Below, one piece after another: positions 15,378 to 27,800 of a stretch of DNA of 64,000 nt. This DNA comes from Batrachochytrium dendrobatidis JAM81 (taxonomy: Eukaryota > Chytridiomycota > Chytridiomycetes > Rhizophydiales), in contig NW_006281099.1 of assembly GCF_000203795.2 (NCBI RefSeq), positions 608,690 through 672,689 on the forward strand, given 5' to 3'. Made by a program: the position numbers and the translations under genes. Positions within the stretch are counted from its first letter, which is position 1. The number at the start of each line of letters is the position of its first letter. Below the pieces are notes generated by a model. The model had not been told where the DNA came from. It did no database searches and saw only the letters and a list, made by a program, of their open reading frames with translations.

Positions 15378-17034
15378 ATGCTCACCTCAGACAACCAACC
15401 CGGCAACGGCGGAAATGACACCGCTGCAGAAAGCGACTCTCTTCCTGCTGCAAGTACCAATGCTGACGCCTGCGCATCAATATCTACTCAAATTTCTGCT
15501 TCGGATGCATCAAATTCACCAAATATGTTGTCGACTGCAACTGACTTGAACTCGGGCTCCGCTACTACCACAGAAACTACATCTACACCTGCTATACATA
15601 ATCTTGTTACCCAAGTAAAACAATCTGCTGAACCTACAAACCCCATAAAGTCCAGTATTGAAGCAGCAAAACGCCGCGTTGCCAAATTAGAAGGTGCATT
15701 GACCCGGCTTTATACTGTTTTATGAACTCTCCCAGTCGTGACTATAGTTTGTATTTTGGCTAATCTAGTTTAATCTATATATTGATTTCAATGCTGCATG
15801 AATATATCTGTCTATAGTAAAAAATGAGCAATCAGCTACGCAACCTACATCTACAGTTATTCAATCATCACAACCTGTTCACGGCACCATTGCTTCTACT
15901 GTTACGATAAGTCCCACTCAGGGGATCTCTCAGAGTTCTCCAATCTCGAATGTGGCTCCTGTAAAATCAAAAAAGGCATATGCTTCACATAGCTCCTTTT
16001 GGTCCGCTATGTTCCCATGTTGCTGTTATAGCCCTGATAACGATATGATGATGGTCCCCATATCTTCTGTTACAAAGCCTCCTTCTGGTACTCAAAAGGC
16101 TCCTAGTCCTTCTGGGTTTCCTACTGCTTCACATCCGTCTACTTTAGTAGGTTAAATATGCATTATTGAACGTAATTCATCTAGATTCAATCATGTTAAT
16201 TTTCACGTCTTTTTAGGATACAAAAAAATACCTTTTAAAGGAGTTGGCTGCTGAAGATGTTGGCCGAAAATGTCTGGTTCTTGATTTGGACGAAACTCTT
16301 GTACATAGCTCTTTCAAGGTATTTTTTACTTGCAAAGTCTTGGTTGGCTTAGGTTTTGCTGATGCATTTTATTTACTTTTTCTAATGCTGTCTCAATTAG
16401 CCTGTTGCAAAAGCCGATTTTATTATTCCCGTAGAAATTGATAAAACCATCCATAATGTGTATGTTTTGAAGCGACCTGGTGTAGATACATTTTTACAAA
16501 GACTTGGAACTCAATTCGAGGTTGTAGTTTTTACCGCGAGCTTAGCAAAGGTGTGTAATGCCTTGAAATTGCACCCGGTTTTCAACACCTGCTACTTTTT
16601 CAAATCAACTGATTGCTGAATTTACATTTTAGTACGCGGACCCTGTGCTAGATATGCTAGATAAGCACAAGGTTGTCAAGCATAGACTGTTTCGTGAAGC
16701 ATGCATTCATCACAAGGGAAATTACGTTAAAGTGAGTCCTATCTATTGAGACCATCTTACTCGAACATTCATACTAACAATTCAATATTATTTTTATTGT
16801 GCGACCATTTAATATTAGGATTTGAGCTTGCTCGGTCGCAATCTAAAGGACGTCATTATTATAGACAATTCTCCTTCTTGTTATCTATTTCATCCTGCAA
16901 ATGCGATACCAATCACGAGTTGGTTTGAAGACCCGAGCGATGCCGAACTATTGGATCTCATCCCTTTCTTGGAAGATCTCAAACTGGTTGACAATGTTAC
17001 GGTGGTATTGGACAATTCGTTGGATGACCAATAA
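15378..17034 (+). CDS. SCP/Psr1-type Ser/Thr phosphatase (FCP1 homology domain)
   Basis: HAD-superfamily phosphatase of the small CTD phosphatase / Psr1-Nem1 type. A long Ser/Thr-rich low-complexity N-terminus ([14 protein letters not shown]...) spans the first two exons. It includes a Cys cluster (FPCCCYSPD near 16009-16040), a possible palmitoylation site as in yeast Psr1. The catalytic domain carries the signature [15 protein letters not shown] (DxDxT; first Asp is the nucleophile), then [80 protein letters not shown] and [20 protein letters not shown]. It ends at TAA 17032-17034. Most family members have D at the LSLLGR[D] position; here it is N. Introns fall near 15692-15818, 16149-16216, 16319-16400, 16551-16632 and 16732-16818. 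It converges on rcl1. Confidence 0.88.
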
Positions 17035-17203
17035 ATGCAAAGGCAGTTTGATATTGCTATTGATAGAGCTTAACTTTGGATTGTTTTTATAACTACTTGA
17101 TGATCAAGTTGGACGCCATTTGAGGAATGATCAAAACGGCATACCTGTAGCTGCTGTTCCATATCGATTGAATTTCAACATAAAGGGTGATTGGTGACAA
17201 ACA

Positions 17204-19843
17204 ACTAAGTAACCTTTTTATTAACGTTTGTGAATCCGATGCCAACAGATGTCAAAAGAACGGTATGTGATGTAGGATCAGCAACAATCTTGAATGTAAC
17301 ATCAAAGAATGTTTTGAGATCGCGTAAATACTGAATGCTGTTTGGCCATTCGAGTATGTTAATGGTATAGAAAATGTTAGATTAAAACAAATAGCATCAT
17401 AGTAAATCTCTCCGTTGCCTCTAATACCAAACTACAATAAAACTTACGTAAAAGGAGAAAGCCCACCAAACCGTACTTTACCGACATCTTCTGGCCCAAG
17501 AGCAATGAATAGCAGATTCAGCCATTGGCTCAGCGTATCGACTGTTCCGCCCCGTTTGATTTCATGAAGTAATAGTCGTGCAGCGCGGACACCCAAGTCT
17601 TCAGGTGTTGGAAACGAATAGTCGTTCACAAGCATATTCGAGACATTGGTTGTATGCTGCTTTTCTGATGCAAAACCAGTTTCTTTGGTTCCTGACACTC
17701 CCTGCTGAGCCTTTTTAAACTCTTTTGCTTGATCAAACGGCTCGCTTTCTTGGTTTAATCTATTAACAACAGCATTACGAACCTGATATGCACATTCTGA
17801 GGATACAAGTGCTTGAGTGGTGCTTTCTGCAACCAGAGACAAGGCATAGCCAGGAGATTTTCCACTTTCTTGACCTTTATAGACATCTGTATAGATGTAC
17901 ACATCAGGTATGTAACGAGTGAGAATACCGCGAGCAGCCTCAACAACTCGATTAGCCATTTGTGGGGACATGCGAGTGGCATAGGCAATACCACGAATGC
18001 GCTTGATGTGGCCCGGATCAATAAATTGAACAGGTTTAAGCTGACGAACGATTGGACAAGTAAAAGTGACTTGTCCTCCTCCAAGTGGAGCAGCTCCTCT
18101 TTTCGAGATCTTGGTAATTGATTAAAATGCAATAACATGAGAATCTCGACAAACCAAAAACAATTCAATAGGTTTCATGCACATACCTTGAGCTCGACAC
18201 CATCTTCAATTCCAAATCGGTTGAGTTGAGGAAGTAACAGCGTACGGATAAGATCCACCTGCAATGATCAAGTGTTCATAAGCAATACACAAAACCACGA
18301 GTCAATACCAATTTCAAACATTTCTCTCAAATACATCAAAGTCTACCATCATTACAATCGTATTCATGTAAAATAAAACACTAAATACGGATGCCAAAGT
18401 GCATAATAAACAGTAGTGTCATGAAATGGTAATTGACACCAAATTTACTGAATATTGTGTTCTCTGTTGAACTTTTTGATAGAGTTTGACAACATCAAAC
18501 CAACTAAGCCTAATACTTGAATCGCAATAGATGAGTCTGGTTTTGAAAGTATTTAACCACTGTCTACTCTGAAGAAAAAATCGCTGCATGATAGTGCTCT
18601 GTTCTACATGAACACAGCTGTAGTTTACAGGAAATCAATCAATAAAAACTCACAGAAGTATCTACATTGTCGTTGGTAATGCCAATGAGAGTGAGCTCTA
18701 AAGAATCTTTTGCAAATGGCGCCAATGCAATAATAGACTCTAAAAAGTATCCAATGGCTCGGGACGGTGGGCATTCGTGGGTTATCCTTCCACCAGAAAT
18801 TGTTCCAGGGTGATATGTGACACCAGTACCTGTTTTAAAAAAGTTGAATAAAATATTATAGCAGTTTAGTTGATGGTACACTTGATCGATAAATGAGTAG
18901 CTTGGACCGTGTAAACACCCCAAATCGGCTTAAAGCAAGTCTTACCAGCATAGTTGATTTCGATGATACTGCCGTTGGTAATTTTCTCGAGCAGTCGAAG
19001 AAAACTGGCTTCATAGTCTACAAAACAGACATATGGAATCAAATGTATCAGTAATAAAGTATGTTACAATGAAATTGCGAGTTTCAACATATTACAATCA
19101 TATCCATGTGAAAAGAAACACTAAATAAAAGCCAATTTCATCAAACAATCGACACCGAATTTACTGGACAGCATTGTACTGCCTGAAAAGGTTTACTGAT
19201 ATTTCTTTTCCGTGCCCATTTTTGCATAAACAACCAAACGGGTGTTTACATCACGGTTCCAGCAAATCCCACATTTGCTCAACTCTCCATTCATCAAAAC
19301 CAAACATTGGATGATTGGCATGGAGACAATAGTTGCATTCCTGAAATATGTTGAACTAGAACGCGAGCGTATCTGATTTAAGATACAACAAAGCGGGGTT
19401 GTATTGACAACGTCAAAACAGTCGAATTCAATGTCTGATTTTAAATTTGGCAATCGTACAATGAGTGATTATGCCAAAAGAGAAAAAAGGACAGGTTCAA
19501 ACTATAGTTTGTGTGAACATCATAATGGACCTTGTGTTTTGAAGAATTGAGAATGTCAATTTTTAGTAGGAAACCCAATACAACGAACATTTAGCCATTG
19601 CTTATTCCAAAACAAAAGACAATCACTGCAAGATAAATACAAAAGTGTTCCATTTTACATGAGGATGGCTATACATTGCAGTCAGTGTGTACCTGCAAGG
19701 CCGGGATATTCTTCGTCTTCAGAACGAATGTTTTCAATACGAATTGATTTCCTACTAAGGGTTGCAAGAATAAGTCGCTGTCTAAAGTAGTTGTGGCCAT
19801 CAAACTGCAGCATGCGTCGTTTGGGAGGAACTGGAGCAGTCAT
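17204..19843 (-). CDS. RCL1: Rcl1, RNA 3'-terminal phosphate cyclase-like ribosome biogenesis factor
   Basis: Nucleolar U3-associated factor for early 18S rRNA processing, related to RtcA cyclases. The spliced protein begins MTAPVPPKRRMLQFDGHNYF at 19843. It continues RQRLILATLSRKSIRIENIR, DYEASFLRLLEKITNGSIIE, GVTYHPGTISGGRITHECPP, RAIGYFLESIIALAPFAKDS, ISKRGAAPLGGGQVTFTCP, GLSPFT and SVGIGFTNVNKKVT with TAG at 17204-17206. The conserved RtcA/Rcl1 blocks are in order over full length. Two introns (about 18263-18653 and 19019-19691) each contain a complete TIR element in the same orientation as the gene, which accounts for most of their length. The small exon at about 18186-18262 encodes VDLIRTLLLPQLNRFGIEDG. 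Identification is secure; splice sites are approximate. Confidence 0.93.
18355..18620 (-). mobile_element. TIR element copy 4, in rcl1 intron
   Basis: Flanked by TA on both sides. Left end TA|CAATCGTATTCATGTAAAAT, right end CTACATGAACACAGCTG|TA. 266 bp, internally deleted. On the minus strand the 3' part reads GGTGTCAATTACCATTTCAT-GACAC, able to form a 6-bp stem. Confidence 0.85.
19095..19671 (-). mobile_element. TIR element copy 5, in rcl1 intron, with Fanzor-type remnant
   Basis: Flanked by TA. Left end TA|CAATCATATCCATGTGAAAA, right end CATTTTACATGAGGATGGCTA|TA. 577 bp. On the minus strand, near 19337-19280, it reads CNYCLHANHPMFGFDEWRVE. After a one-base shift it reads CGICWNRDVNTRLVVYAKMG (19270-19210). 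The CxxC...CxxC-W-N-R-D-V-N layout is the zinc ribbon and RuvC-III region of TnpB/Fanzor nucleases. Confidence 0.88.
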
Positions 19844-20533
19844 GGCTTACTCGATAATATAGATTAGTATGAAATTTTTTTAGTTGAATCGACGTTTGAA
19901 ATTTTAAAAAGAAAAATGTTTTGAAAATTTCCTTTATAATGGCATTGGTTGCAGTCATGAAGATTCTACATATTTAGCCAAACGTTGGTAAATATTTACA
20001 GCCATGTTTGGTAAAATGGCTGTAAACAAGAGTGTCAGTGTATAATAAACAGCCAGTTATGAAACATAGTTCACACAAGTTTATTGAGAATTGTCCTCTG
20101 AACTCCTTGTCAGAACAAGACCAAATGAGTGACGTGCTAATTGAATCGACAGAACCAGCAAACTGACCGTGCCAACAAGTCAGATTGTCGTCGCGGTAAA
20201 CGAGATACAGTCGATAGATGATTCTGTCATCAAATCAGCAGACAATCTACCAATATTTGCAAAAAACATCATACCCAAAAGTATGATTAAATTTTACACA
20301 CAGTCCCAAACATATGATACACTGATGATTGCTGGCAATTTTTCATTTTATTTTATCTCTCCATTTTCATGTCCTTTATCACCGGTCATAAAACTAAAAA
20401 CTGAGATTCCAAATGGGTTCCAACCACTATTTTACCATGATGGAGACTCGGATGTATCATCATTTGGAGCACTATATCAAATAAAGTTGAAAACTTTTGG
20501 CCAATAACAACATGATGTAGAAACAAGATATAA
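19844..20533. repeat. Intergenic region with repeat pieces
   Basis: The first part (about 20005-20070) holds a lone end of the TIR family: TTACAGCCAT...ATGGCTGTAA with the internal ATAATAAACAGCC segment. From about 20231 to 20400 it holds a member of a second repeat family that includes AATCAGCAGACAATCT and GATGATTGCTGGCAATTTTT, sequences that recur at 33060-33200, 37680-37850, 40255-40310 and 63655-63715. The ORF 20169-20507 lies in this repeat and is not considered a gene. Confidence 0.5.
20005..20070. repeat. Solitary TIR-family end
   Basis: TTACAGCCATGTTTGGTAAAATGGCTGTAA is a short near-palindrome resembling the TIR. It is followed by GTATAATAAACAGCC as in the 3' end of full copies. No opposite end is found. 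Confidence 0.5.
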
Positions 20534-23500
20534 TTACCTGACGTCATCTGCTGTATTCCCGTCACCAAATAGATTATCAGATGATAAAGATTTTTCAGAG
20601 TGCAGTGCCATCTAAAGACATTTAAAGAATAAATTGTAAGAGGGTAATAGATATGTAGCAGATTTCAACCGACACACCTTTTTCTGTAGTGTGGGTTGTT
20701 GTTGAACTTGGGGTGTGAGTGATGCTACTTGATCCATTTTCTGTAGATTTAAATAGTATCAATAATCAGATTAGTATCCGAGTTCTTCAGCGCATGCTTC
20801 AATCAAATCTAAGTCATCAAGCCCACCTGCCGATCGCGCCGTTCTTGTACCAAAGACATGTATCGTTGTAGTATGGGATCATTCTCAAGGCTAGTTATGG
20901 GATCTTCTTTTTTCTTGGAAATTTCTGCTGCTTGATTAGCTTCACGAAGGTTTTTTTCCTTCTGCTCCAGCTCCTTTTGTAGTATATCCTTTTCTTCTTT
21001 AATACGCTGCTGCTCAAGCCTCTCCTGGGTTTGTTTCTCCTGATGAATCAAACGCTGCTTTTCTTGAAAAATGGCTTCTTGTTTCTTTCGATCCTCCAAC
21101 TGTCGCTGCTCCTCACGCTGCTGTCGCTCTTGTAAAACACGATCAAGCTCTTGTTTTTCCTTTTCTACATCTTGAATAGAATGATTAGAAATAAGAGTTG
21201 GTGCCGCGTTCTGATTAGTTTCAGGTTTGGATTGGGTTTTTTGCAACTCTAAAAAGGTCTGTGATGATGGGATTTTGCTCGAATTATCCTCAGCATCAAC
21301 TGGCAATATTTCAAAACACTGCTGTGAAGAGCTTGCAGCGTGGTTTGAACTCGGCTTCAAATCAGATGTAACTGGCGGCATAGTCTGTAGTATAGCTGTA
21401 GACTTGGGCTGTTTGGCATCTACGGGAAAGGATGGTAAAGTGACAGGAGGATTTACTATTGAGGATTGAGTCGCCAAGTTGGCAAAGGTTGCTGATGGGT
21501 AACACGAGTGCAAATAGTTTTCAGACTGGGATCGAACATCTACTTGAAAACATCAATGATTAGTTAAGATATAGCTTATTTAGCAAAAATTCAAATCGTG
21601 AAACAAAAGCAATCGTATTTTATACCATTAAGCTCAAGTTCTTTCATGATATGCTGCGCCTTTTATATATCAGATTAGCACATCAATATACTCAAAGTCA
21701 GTTCAACAATATTTAGCAGAGCAGTCAAACATTGAATTTTCAATATCATTGATTCGTTTAATCACCATATTTATGCTGGGTGAACCAATTTGCTGATTAA
21801 ATGAGCTTGAATTATGAGCATTGAATTTATCCATATTGTCATTAAATTCCGTATGTAATGGAGTACGCTTCACAATCTTTGAATACATGTGGTCCAATTG
21901 TGGATCAAGGGGATCAGGAAGTAGTTCTCTATTTTAGTGAGCACTGTTAATCATCCAACATGAGCATCATACATGATGTTGTTCGTGATGTTATACCTAT
22001 GCTGTTGAGTGGTTATATGGAATTGTCGCGAAGCAGGAGCAATCGAATGGTGTGCAAGTTCTGTCGTCAATGCTGTAGGGATAAATAAGTTAATTCGAAT
22101 GAAATTCAACGACAAATAGTTAAAAAGTAAACACTGCACTAACCAGATTGAGTCTGGTGCAAAAGCAGTCGGGTGTCAGCCAGCTCTCTCTCTAATTCCC
22201 GTGTCTTGAGCACTTGCTGATCGAAAAGACGCTGCAACTCATCTGACCTGTTCAACTATATCATGCATATTAGATTTTTGTTGTGGTAAATTTAGCAGGC
22301 TTAAACCATCTACCTCGTATTCTAATTTTTGAACAAGCTGCTGACATTCGCGCTGCCATCTTGCCTCTGCCATGCGCGACTTTCCAAGCTCTTCACGAAA
22401 ATCGTCTTTTGGTAGCATGAAATTTTTTAATAGCTCTTGATATTCTATTAGAACATTTAATAAGATATTAATATGTAAATTAACTACAGACAGCAGATTT
22501 ATATATTGCAAGTTACCTTCTTGTCGCTTGTTTGCTGTTTTTTCAGTCTCAATAAGCTGCCTGATAATATATATCAACATAATTCAGTTCAACAGCAAGC
22601 ACTGCATGTAGTGCCCCACATAACAATCTGCAAAATCTTTCAATAAAAACCTACTTTTTAAGACTTGTGATTTCAAATTCCAACGCAGTGCTACCTCGAT
22701 TTGTAAGAAGCTGTATAAACACTAAATTGATTAGTATTGCAGAAATATAATTGATCAAATGTTTTAAACTATAAAGCATATTTTTGTACCTCGAGCTGGA
22801 TTTCTTTGGAATGCAAAACAGCATCGTCTTTTTCTTTAATCAAAGCCTCAATTCGTTGATGAGCATTCTTTACACTTTCTCTCAAGGCGTCTCGTTCATC
22901 TTCGGTGTATTGAATATTTGCATGCATTTTTTCTACTGCAAGTGTTTTTTCCTTGAGTTGAGCGCGCTCAGCTACATTAAAGTAGTCCAACGAGTTTAAA
23001 ACAAAAAGATAAATGGGCTAGCATGATGGTAATTAAACAGGTTGGGTACAAGCAATAGAGTCAAACCTTCAAGATGAACGCGATCAATTTTGATTTCCGA
23101 GACCTGTGTTGCATGTTTATTATTCAAATCAATCTTGTATCTTGAATTTGCAAATACAATGAATTTTGGTTAGCCAAGTACAAAATCAACAAATCATTCA
23201 TAGCATTGCCAAAAACATGCTTGCTTACTGTGCAAGCTGACTTTCCATCTGTTGAGTATATCGCTCCTTGAATGATTGTAACTCTAAAACCTGAGATTGG
23301 ACTTCCTCGACTCTGCGTTGTAAAAGATCACGCTCTAGTCGAATCTGCCTAGTATGTAGCTCTGCTTCATGTCTAAGCTGCACCTCTTTAAGCATAGTAC
23401 TATTGCTTTCATCAAGCAGTTTTTGGCGTAGCTGGATGTTTTGATGTTCAAGAGCCTAACAAACCGCAAGATTACAGTTTTACTGATCCATAGCATACAC

Positions 23501-25075
23501 GGCATTTACAATAACTGTATTACAAAATTGGCACAAAAGTATCGCATACCTTTTCCTTTTCAGTAAGTCTCAACTGCTCTGCTTCATGAATAGATATCTG
23601 TCTTTCTTGAAACTCTAGTATTTTATTATCGTATTCCATTTTTTGCTTTGCTATTTCCATTTTGTAATGCGACTTTTCATCAATGCGCATTTGTGCCAGC
23701 TCAAGCTCTTGAAACTTTTGAAGCTATTATCAATACCAATCAAACCATTAATAAATTTAAACATGCAATGTTTTTCAAGTAAATGTTATAGCGATATACG
23801 CTTTGCACCTGATCTTTAAGATCCTGTTTCATCTGTAGTTCAAGTTGATTCTGATATTGAGACAAGCGATCTTCAATTAAATGTGAATGAATTTGACCAT
23901 TATTCTTGCGTTCTTGAAGCAAACTTTGCTCCACCTGATTTATCTTGATCGCTATCAATTCAAAAATAAAACTTGCGTTATTACAATCGGCACATATTCG
24001 AATATGCCAAATACACCAAAAAATCACTTGCACAAAATATCTTCTAAATCTGTGTTGGTTTGCATTTCCTTGTCGGTTTTCTGAACATCATTAATGTATG
24101 CAATGCTAGAAAATAGTCGCACAAGCAATGATTCTTCTAAATATTTGAAAGCGATATGTAAATAATCAGCAACATTGGGACTCGAGAATTTAAATAAACT
24201 GGCAAGATTTGCTTTCAAACTGCACTACCTGGGTTACGAGACTCCATTGCCTTTTCCTATATAGTTATGCACATTAGAATCAAACGGCCTGATTAGAAAT
24301 GAATATTTCTATACCTACCAAAAATCATTGGCAAAATATGTGCTTGTTTTCCTACCATTTTTCTCAATGCATCGCATGGCTTATCTATATGCAGTGCGTG
24401 AAGAACATCCTTATCTCCCAAAGCCTAGTACATCAAGTGAAAAATAATTAATATATCTCCAATAAAGTGGGGATGAATTGTAATATGCAAAGATACGCTT
24501 GATACAGTTTAAACTTTAACATGCCAACCTTTTGAGAATGCCCCAATCCAGTTTCAGGAACAAATACAGATAAAGTAAAATCCAGTTTTCGCTCTTGAAA
24601 GTATCCAACCAAAAGACTGTCAATCACTTTGAACAAAAGCACATTGGATCCGTCATCAAGTGCTTTATGTCGAGGAATTCCAGATCGAAGATGTAGTTCT
24701 GCATAGAGTTTTGCTCGCAGCTGTGACTAGATATCAATGTAGAAGTTGTAGGATTGTCATTATATAATCGGGGTTTCAGGATTGTATGAACAGATATCTA
24801 TACAATTCATTAGTCTTGCAAGTATAACATTAATTAACCTTGAGTTTATCTGCCACTCCAGAACAATGCAAACTGTGAACCAATCTAGCTCTTAATTCAA
24901 CGCTGGATAACTCTAGCGGCTGCTGATATGCTACAGTGGATGGATTGTTTTGAGACGGTGTTATCAATTCAAACATGTATACAAAATAGCAATAGAATAT
25001 ATATTTGATGTCGGTTTTATCAACTTGTAACTTCAAAAGTTGTTCAGAATCGGAGTTTTCCTTCAAGGCTGACAT
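20534..25075 (-). CDS. OFD1: OFD1-like centriolar/ciliary coiled-coil protein with LisH
   Basis: At least a dozen short exons encode a large coiled-coil protein. The N-terminal part (25075-24350) has LELSSVELRARLVHSLHCSG, VADKLKSQLRAKLYAELHLR, VLLFKVIDSLLVGYFQERKL, DFTLSVFVPETGLG and ALGDKDVLHALHI. This follows the layout of human OFD1: LisH-like dimerisation motif, then LRxxLYxEL, NSLVxDYLxxxxYxYTLSVFxPE. Downstream, KEMQTNTDLEDIL and long Glu/Gln/Lys-rich heptads (for example EKEKQELDRVLQERQQREEQ near 21130) form the coiled coil. The last exon encodes LHSEKSLSSDNLFGDG and stops at 20534-20536. OFD1 caps the distal centriole and is needed for ciliogenesis, consistent with a zoospore-forming fungus. 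Start is the ATG at 25075, with an in-frame stretch that may be an intron. Exact exon set not resolved. Confidence 0.75.
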
Positions 25076-25274
25076 TCAACTAAAGTTTCATCCATCTCAA
25101 TGGTATTCTTGGTCAAAATTCACCATTTTATTAACCAGTTGGCTCAAGTCACGGATCGACTTGATCAATCCAATCATCACCCCCGTACTGGGTATGTTTG
25201 GGATACGTAAAGAATACATATCGAGTTTATTTTAATTGCAAGTCTTTGACTATTTCACACCAACAGGGAGGAAA

Positions 25275-27381
25275 TCAAGCCGATTTAGACAGATTTAGTT
25301 TGTCCAGACCATTCCAGATGGCGCAAAGCTCACCGCGATATATGGCATACGAAGCCATGGGAAGTAATGTAGATGGCACCAAATACAGTAATGCAGGCTG
25401 ACCCATTTTCATCCAAAATACTGCAATAAATGCAGCAATTAGGCCAATAATGTATCCTGTCAAAACAATTATAAAATACAGCGGAGGAGTACAGTTTAAA
25501 AATGGATAGCATTTTGAAGAAAACGCATCCGATTGCATCGCATGATTGTCTGGATCTGGTTGATCGTCCGGGTCTGGCTGATCGTCGTGTAAATTTTCGT
25601 TAGATATACGCCGAGTTATAAATCCAGGTCTTTGAAGCAAAGGCTGTTGTTTGCTTTCAATATTTTTAGCTTGAAGTGGAGTTAATTCGTTAGGGATGTC
25701 CTCCATCACATCAAGACTTGACTCTGTTAAATGACCATCTGCAGAGTGAGATTTGGTATGTAGAGATGTCTTATCATGCCCAATAGCATGAGCAATATCT
25801 AATGCGCGTGCCAAGTGCACCAAGAGCCCAGGGATAATGATATCTCCATATCCCAGCATCGTATAAGATCCAAAATCGTCCGTAAAGCGAGGTACTCGAA
25901 ACAGCATGGGCATTGCTTCCGTGGTTCCAGTAGCAAGAGCAACAGTTTCCATGACAGATTTCCCATCAAATGTAAACAGTTTTGATCCAAATACCCAAAA
26001 AATATCGTAGAAAAATAGTCCTACCAAGAGGACCACGGAAACCTAGATAGTCAAGTAGACAATAAGGTATGTATAGTTTGAGTAATTCAAGATAAAAATA
26101 GATGGTTCAGTCCCAAGATCCCTATTTTCCAGCATAAAATCATAATACCTGTAGATTCGGAAGGTTTACAACGCGCAGCAAGGATACAATCAAGCATACG
26201 CCAATAATATCTTGAAATAACCATGCAACATCACTGTTTCTAATGAAAGCCCAATATGTCAAAAAGAGAAAGGAAAAAGAAGTAATCAGGACATCACCCC
26301 AAGTAAGAGATGCCAGAATACTATCGGATTCGGTGTTCACTAAAGTAGCGGCACGATTGCTTTCTTTTGAATGAGGCGGTTTGAATACTAGCAATTCCAT
26401 AAATTGAAGAGTTTGCCAGTCTAAAAAATCAATCAAAGCTTTTATACAGATAGATAGACTACCAATTCCTGAAATGTAAAATGCGACTAGAACGACATAG
26501 ACTAAAATATGCATTAGATGGTTTTCGTATAAACAAAATCGGCATACGCGGCATTAGCAGACTATACCAAGAATAAAGGGCAGCATGTAGATTAAAAGCA
26601 GTGTAGCGCTTGATATAAAGACGTATATGACTGCATTGTAAGCAGTGATAGTTTCAGACAACTCATCTGGATCCATGCTGGATTCCAATCCTTTGAAATC
26701 ACAGGTTTCAATGACAAGTGGATGAGTCCAAGCACCCCAAGTGCATCCAATCCAAAGAGTGATCACCACCAAAGCAAATACAACCACGACAGATGGATCT
26801 ATGGTAGAGGAAGCAGCGGGAGTAAACAGATGGATTGAATAGAATTCACGATGCACAGCGTCAACGAGTGTCTGATAAACAAGAGCATTAATAAGCAGAA
26901 CAGGAACATTGAATTCAGCAGTGAGATTGGGATATGCTACGGCTTCCTGCTCAATCAAATCTGCGACATGGTCTCGTTTAGGAATAAGAATGATGGCAGG
27001 CACCTTGGATGAGGACGGAACAGAGGCTGGTTGAGCATGAATGATATTTGAGATTCGAGAATGCATTGAGCACAGTGATTTGTTTGCCGATACATCATCA
27101 GCTAAATCTAAAAAATAAACGACTGTTTGAAGTGGATGTCCAGCAGGAATAGGAGAGGAAGCGAAAGGATCGCACAAGTGACTATTATTAGGGTTTTGGG
27201 GATACCATTCAAGAGCAAGTTTCAGTGACCGACTGGGAACCAAGACAGAGGAATTGAACAGAGCAAATGCTGGATATCTTGTAGTAGTAGGAATCCACCA
27301 GTTTTTTGTATAGGATAGTTGAAGTACAACAGGATTAGCAACAACCGTAGCTATCGCTCCTAATAATAACAAGAGTTTCAT
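25275..27381 (-). CDS. Signal peptide peptidase-like intramembrane aspartyl protease (SPPL2-type)
   Basis: GxGD-type intramembrane protease that cleaves type II membrane segments. Start is the ATG at 27381 (MKLLLLLGAIATVVANPVV, a signal peptide). The reading frame is open upstream but without ATG. Residues of about 20-190 form a lumenal domain with protease-associated character (VPAIILIPKRDHVADLIEQE), as in SPPL2. Then come about nine membrane spans. The catalytic motifs are GLFFYDIFWVFGS (YD) near 26010, MLGYGDIIIPGLLVHLAR (GxGD) near 25850 and MGQPALLYLVPSTLLP (PAL motif) near 25390. Between spans six and seven lies a hydrophilic loop of about 100 residues with a short repeat (DDQPDPDDQPDPDN near 25560). 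Stop at 25275-25277. Introns are near 26043-26155 and 26516-26555. It shares a bidirectional promoter with the acyl-CoA synthetase, and that promoter is almost entirely a TIR element. Confidence 0.9.
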
Positions 27382-27414
27382 TTGGTAAAAGTCACGGCAG
27401 GAATTGGCCAATTG

Positions 27415-27800
27415 CCACCGCCGTTATTCATGTAAAATGGAACGCTAAAGTGCCAGATTGCATAATAAACAGTCGCGAAATAACAATTTACTAAACAGTA
27501 TTGTTTTGTAAACTCTTTAGCTGGCTGGTCTCTTGATGATTGACATGAAAACAAAGAGTTGCATTAACATAAAGCAAACTCAATATCTGAATTTGAATGA
27601 ATCTGGGTTCAATTTTGGTGATTGTACAATTCATGACTATATCAATGGGGAAAAAGGGATAGTTTGATAGTATTATATGATGGAGTTGTAAAGAATTGAT
27701 AATTTCTAGTAGGGAAGCATGACATTTAACCATTGTTGATCCCAGTGCAAAACAGTGGCAGTGCAAGATCAATACAAATATTCTTACATGAACACGGATT
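27415..27800 (-). mobile_element. TIR element copy 6, bidirectional promoter
   Basis: About 386 bp filling nearly all of the 406-bp gap between the start codons of the SPP-like protease (27381) and the acyl-CoA synthetase (27788). Ends are CCGTTATTCATGTAAAATGG and TTCTTACATGAACACGG. Internal ATAATAAACAGTC is typical of the family. The synthetase ATG is inside the right end. Confidence 0.75.

Noticed and set aside
20169..20507. 112-codon ORF with a hydrophobic segment
   Set aside because: It overlaps the second repeat family and lacks an ATG with supporting context. Kept only as repeat.
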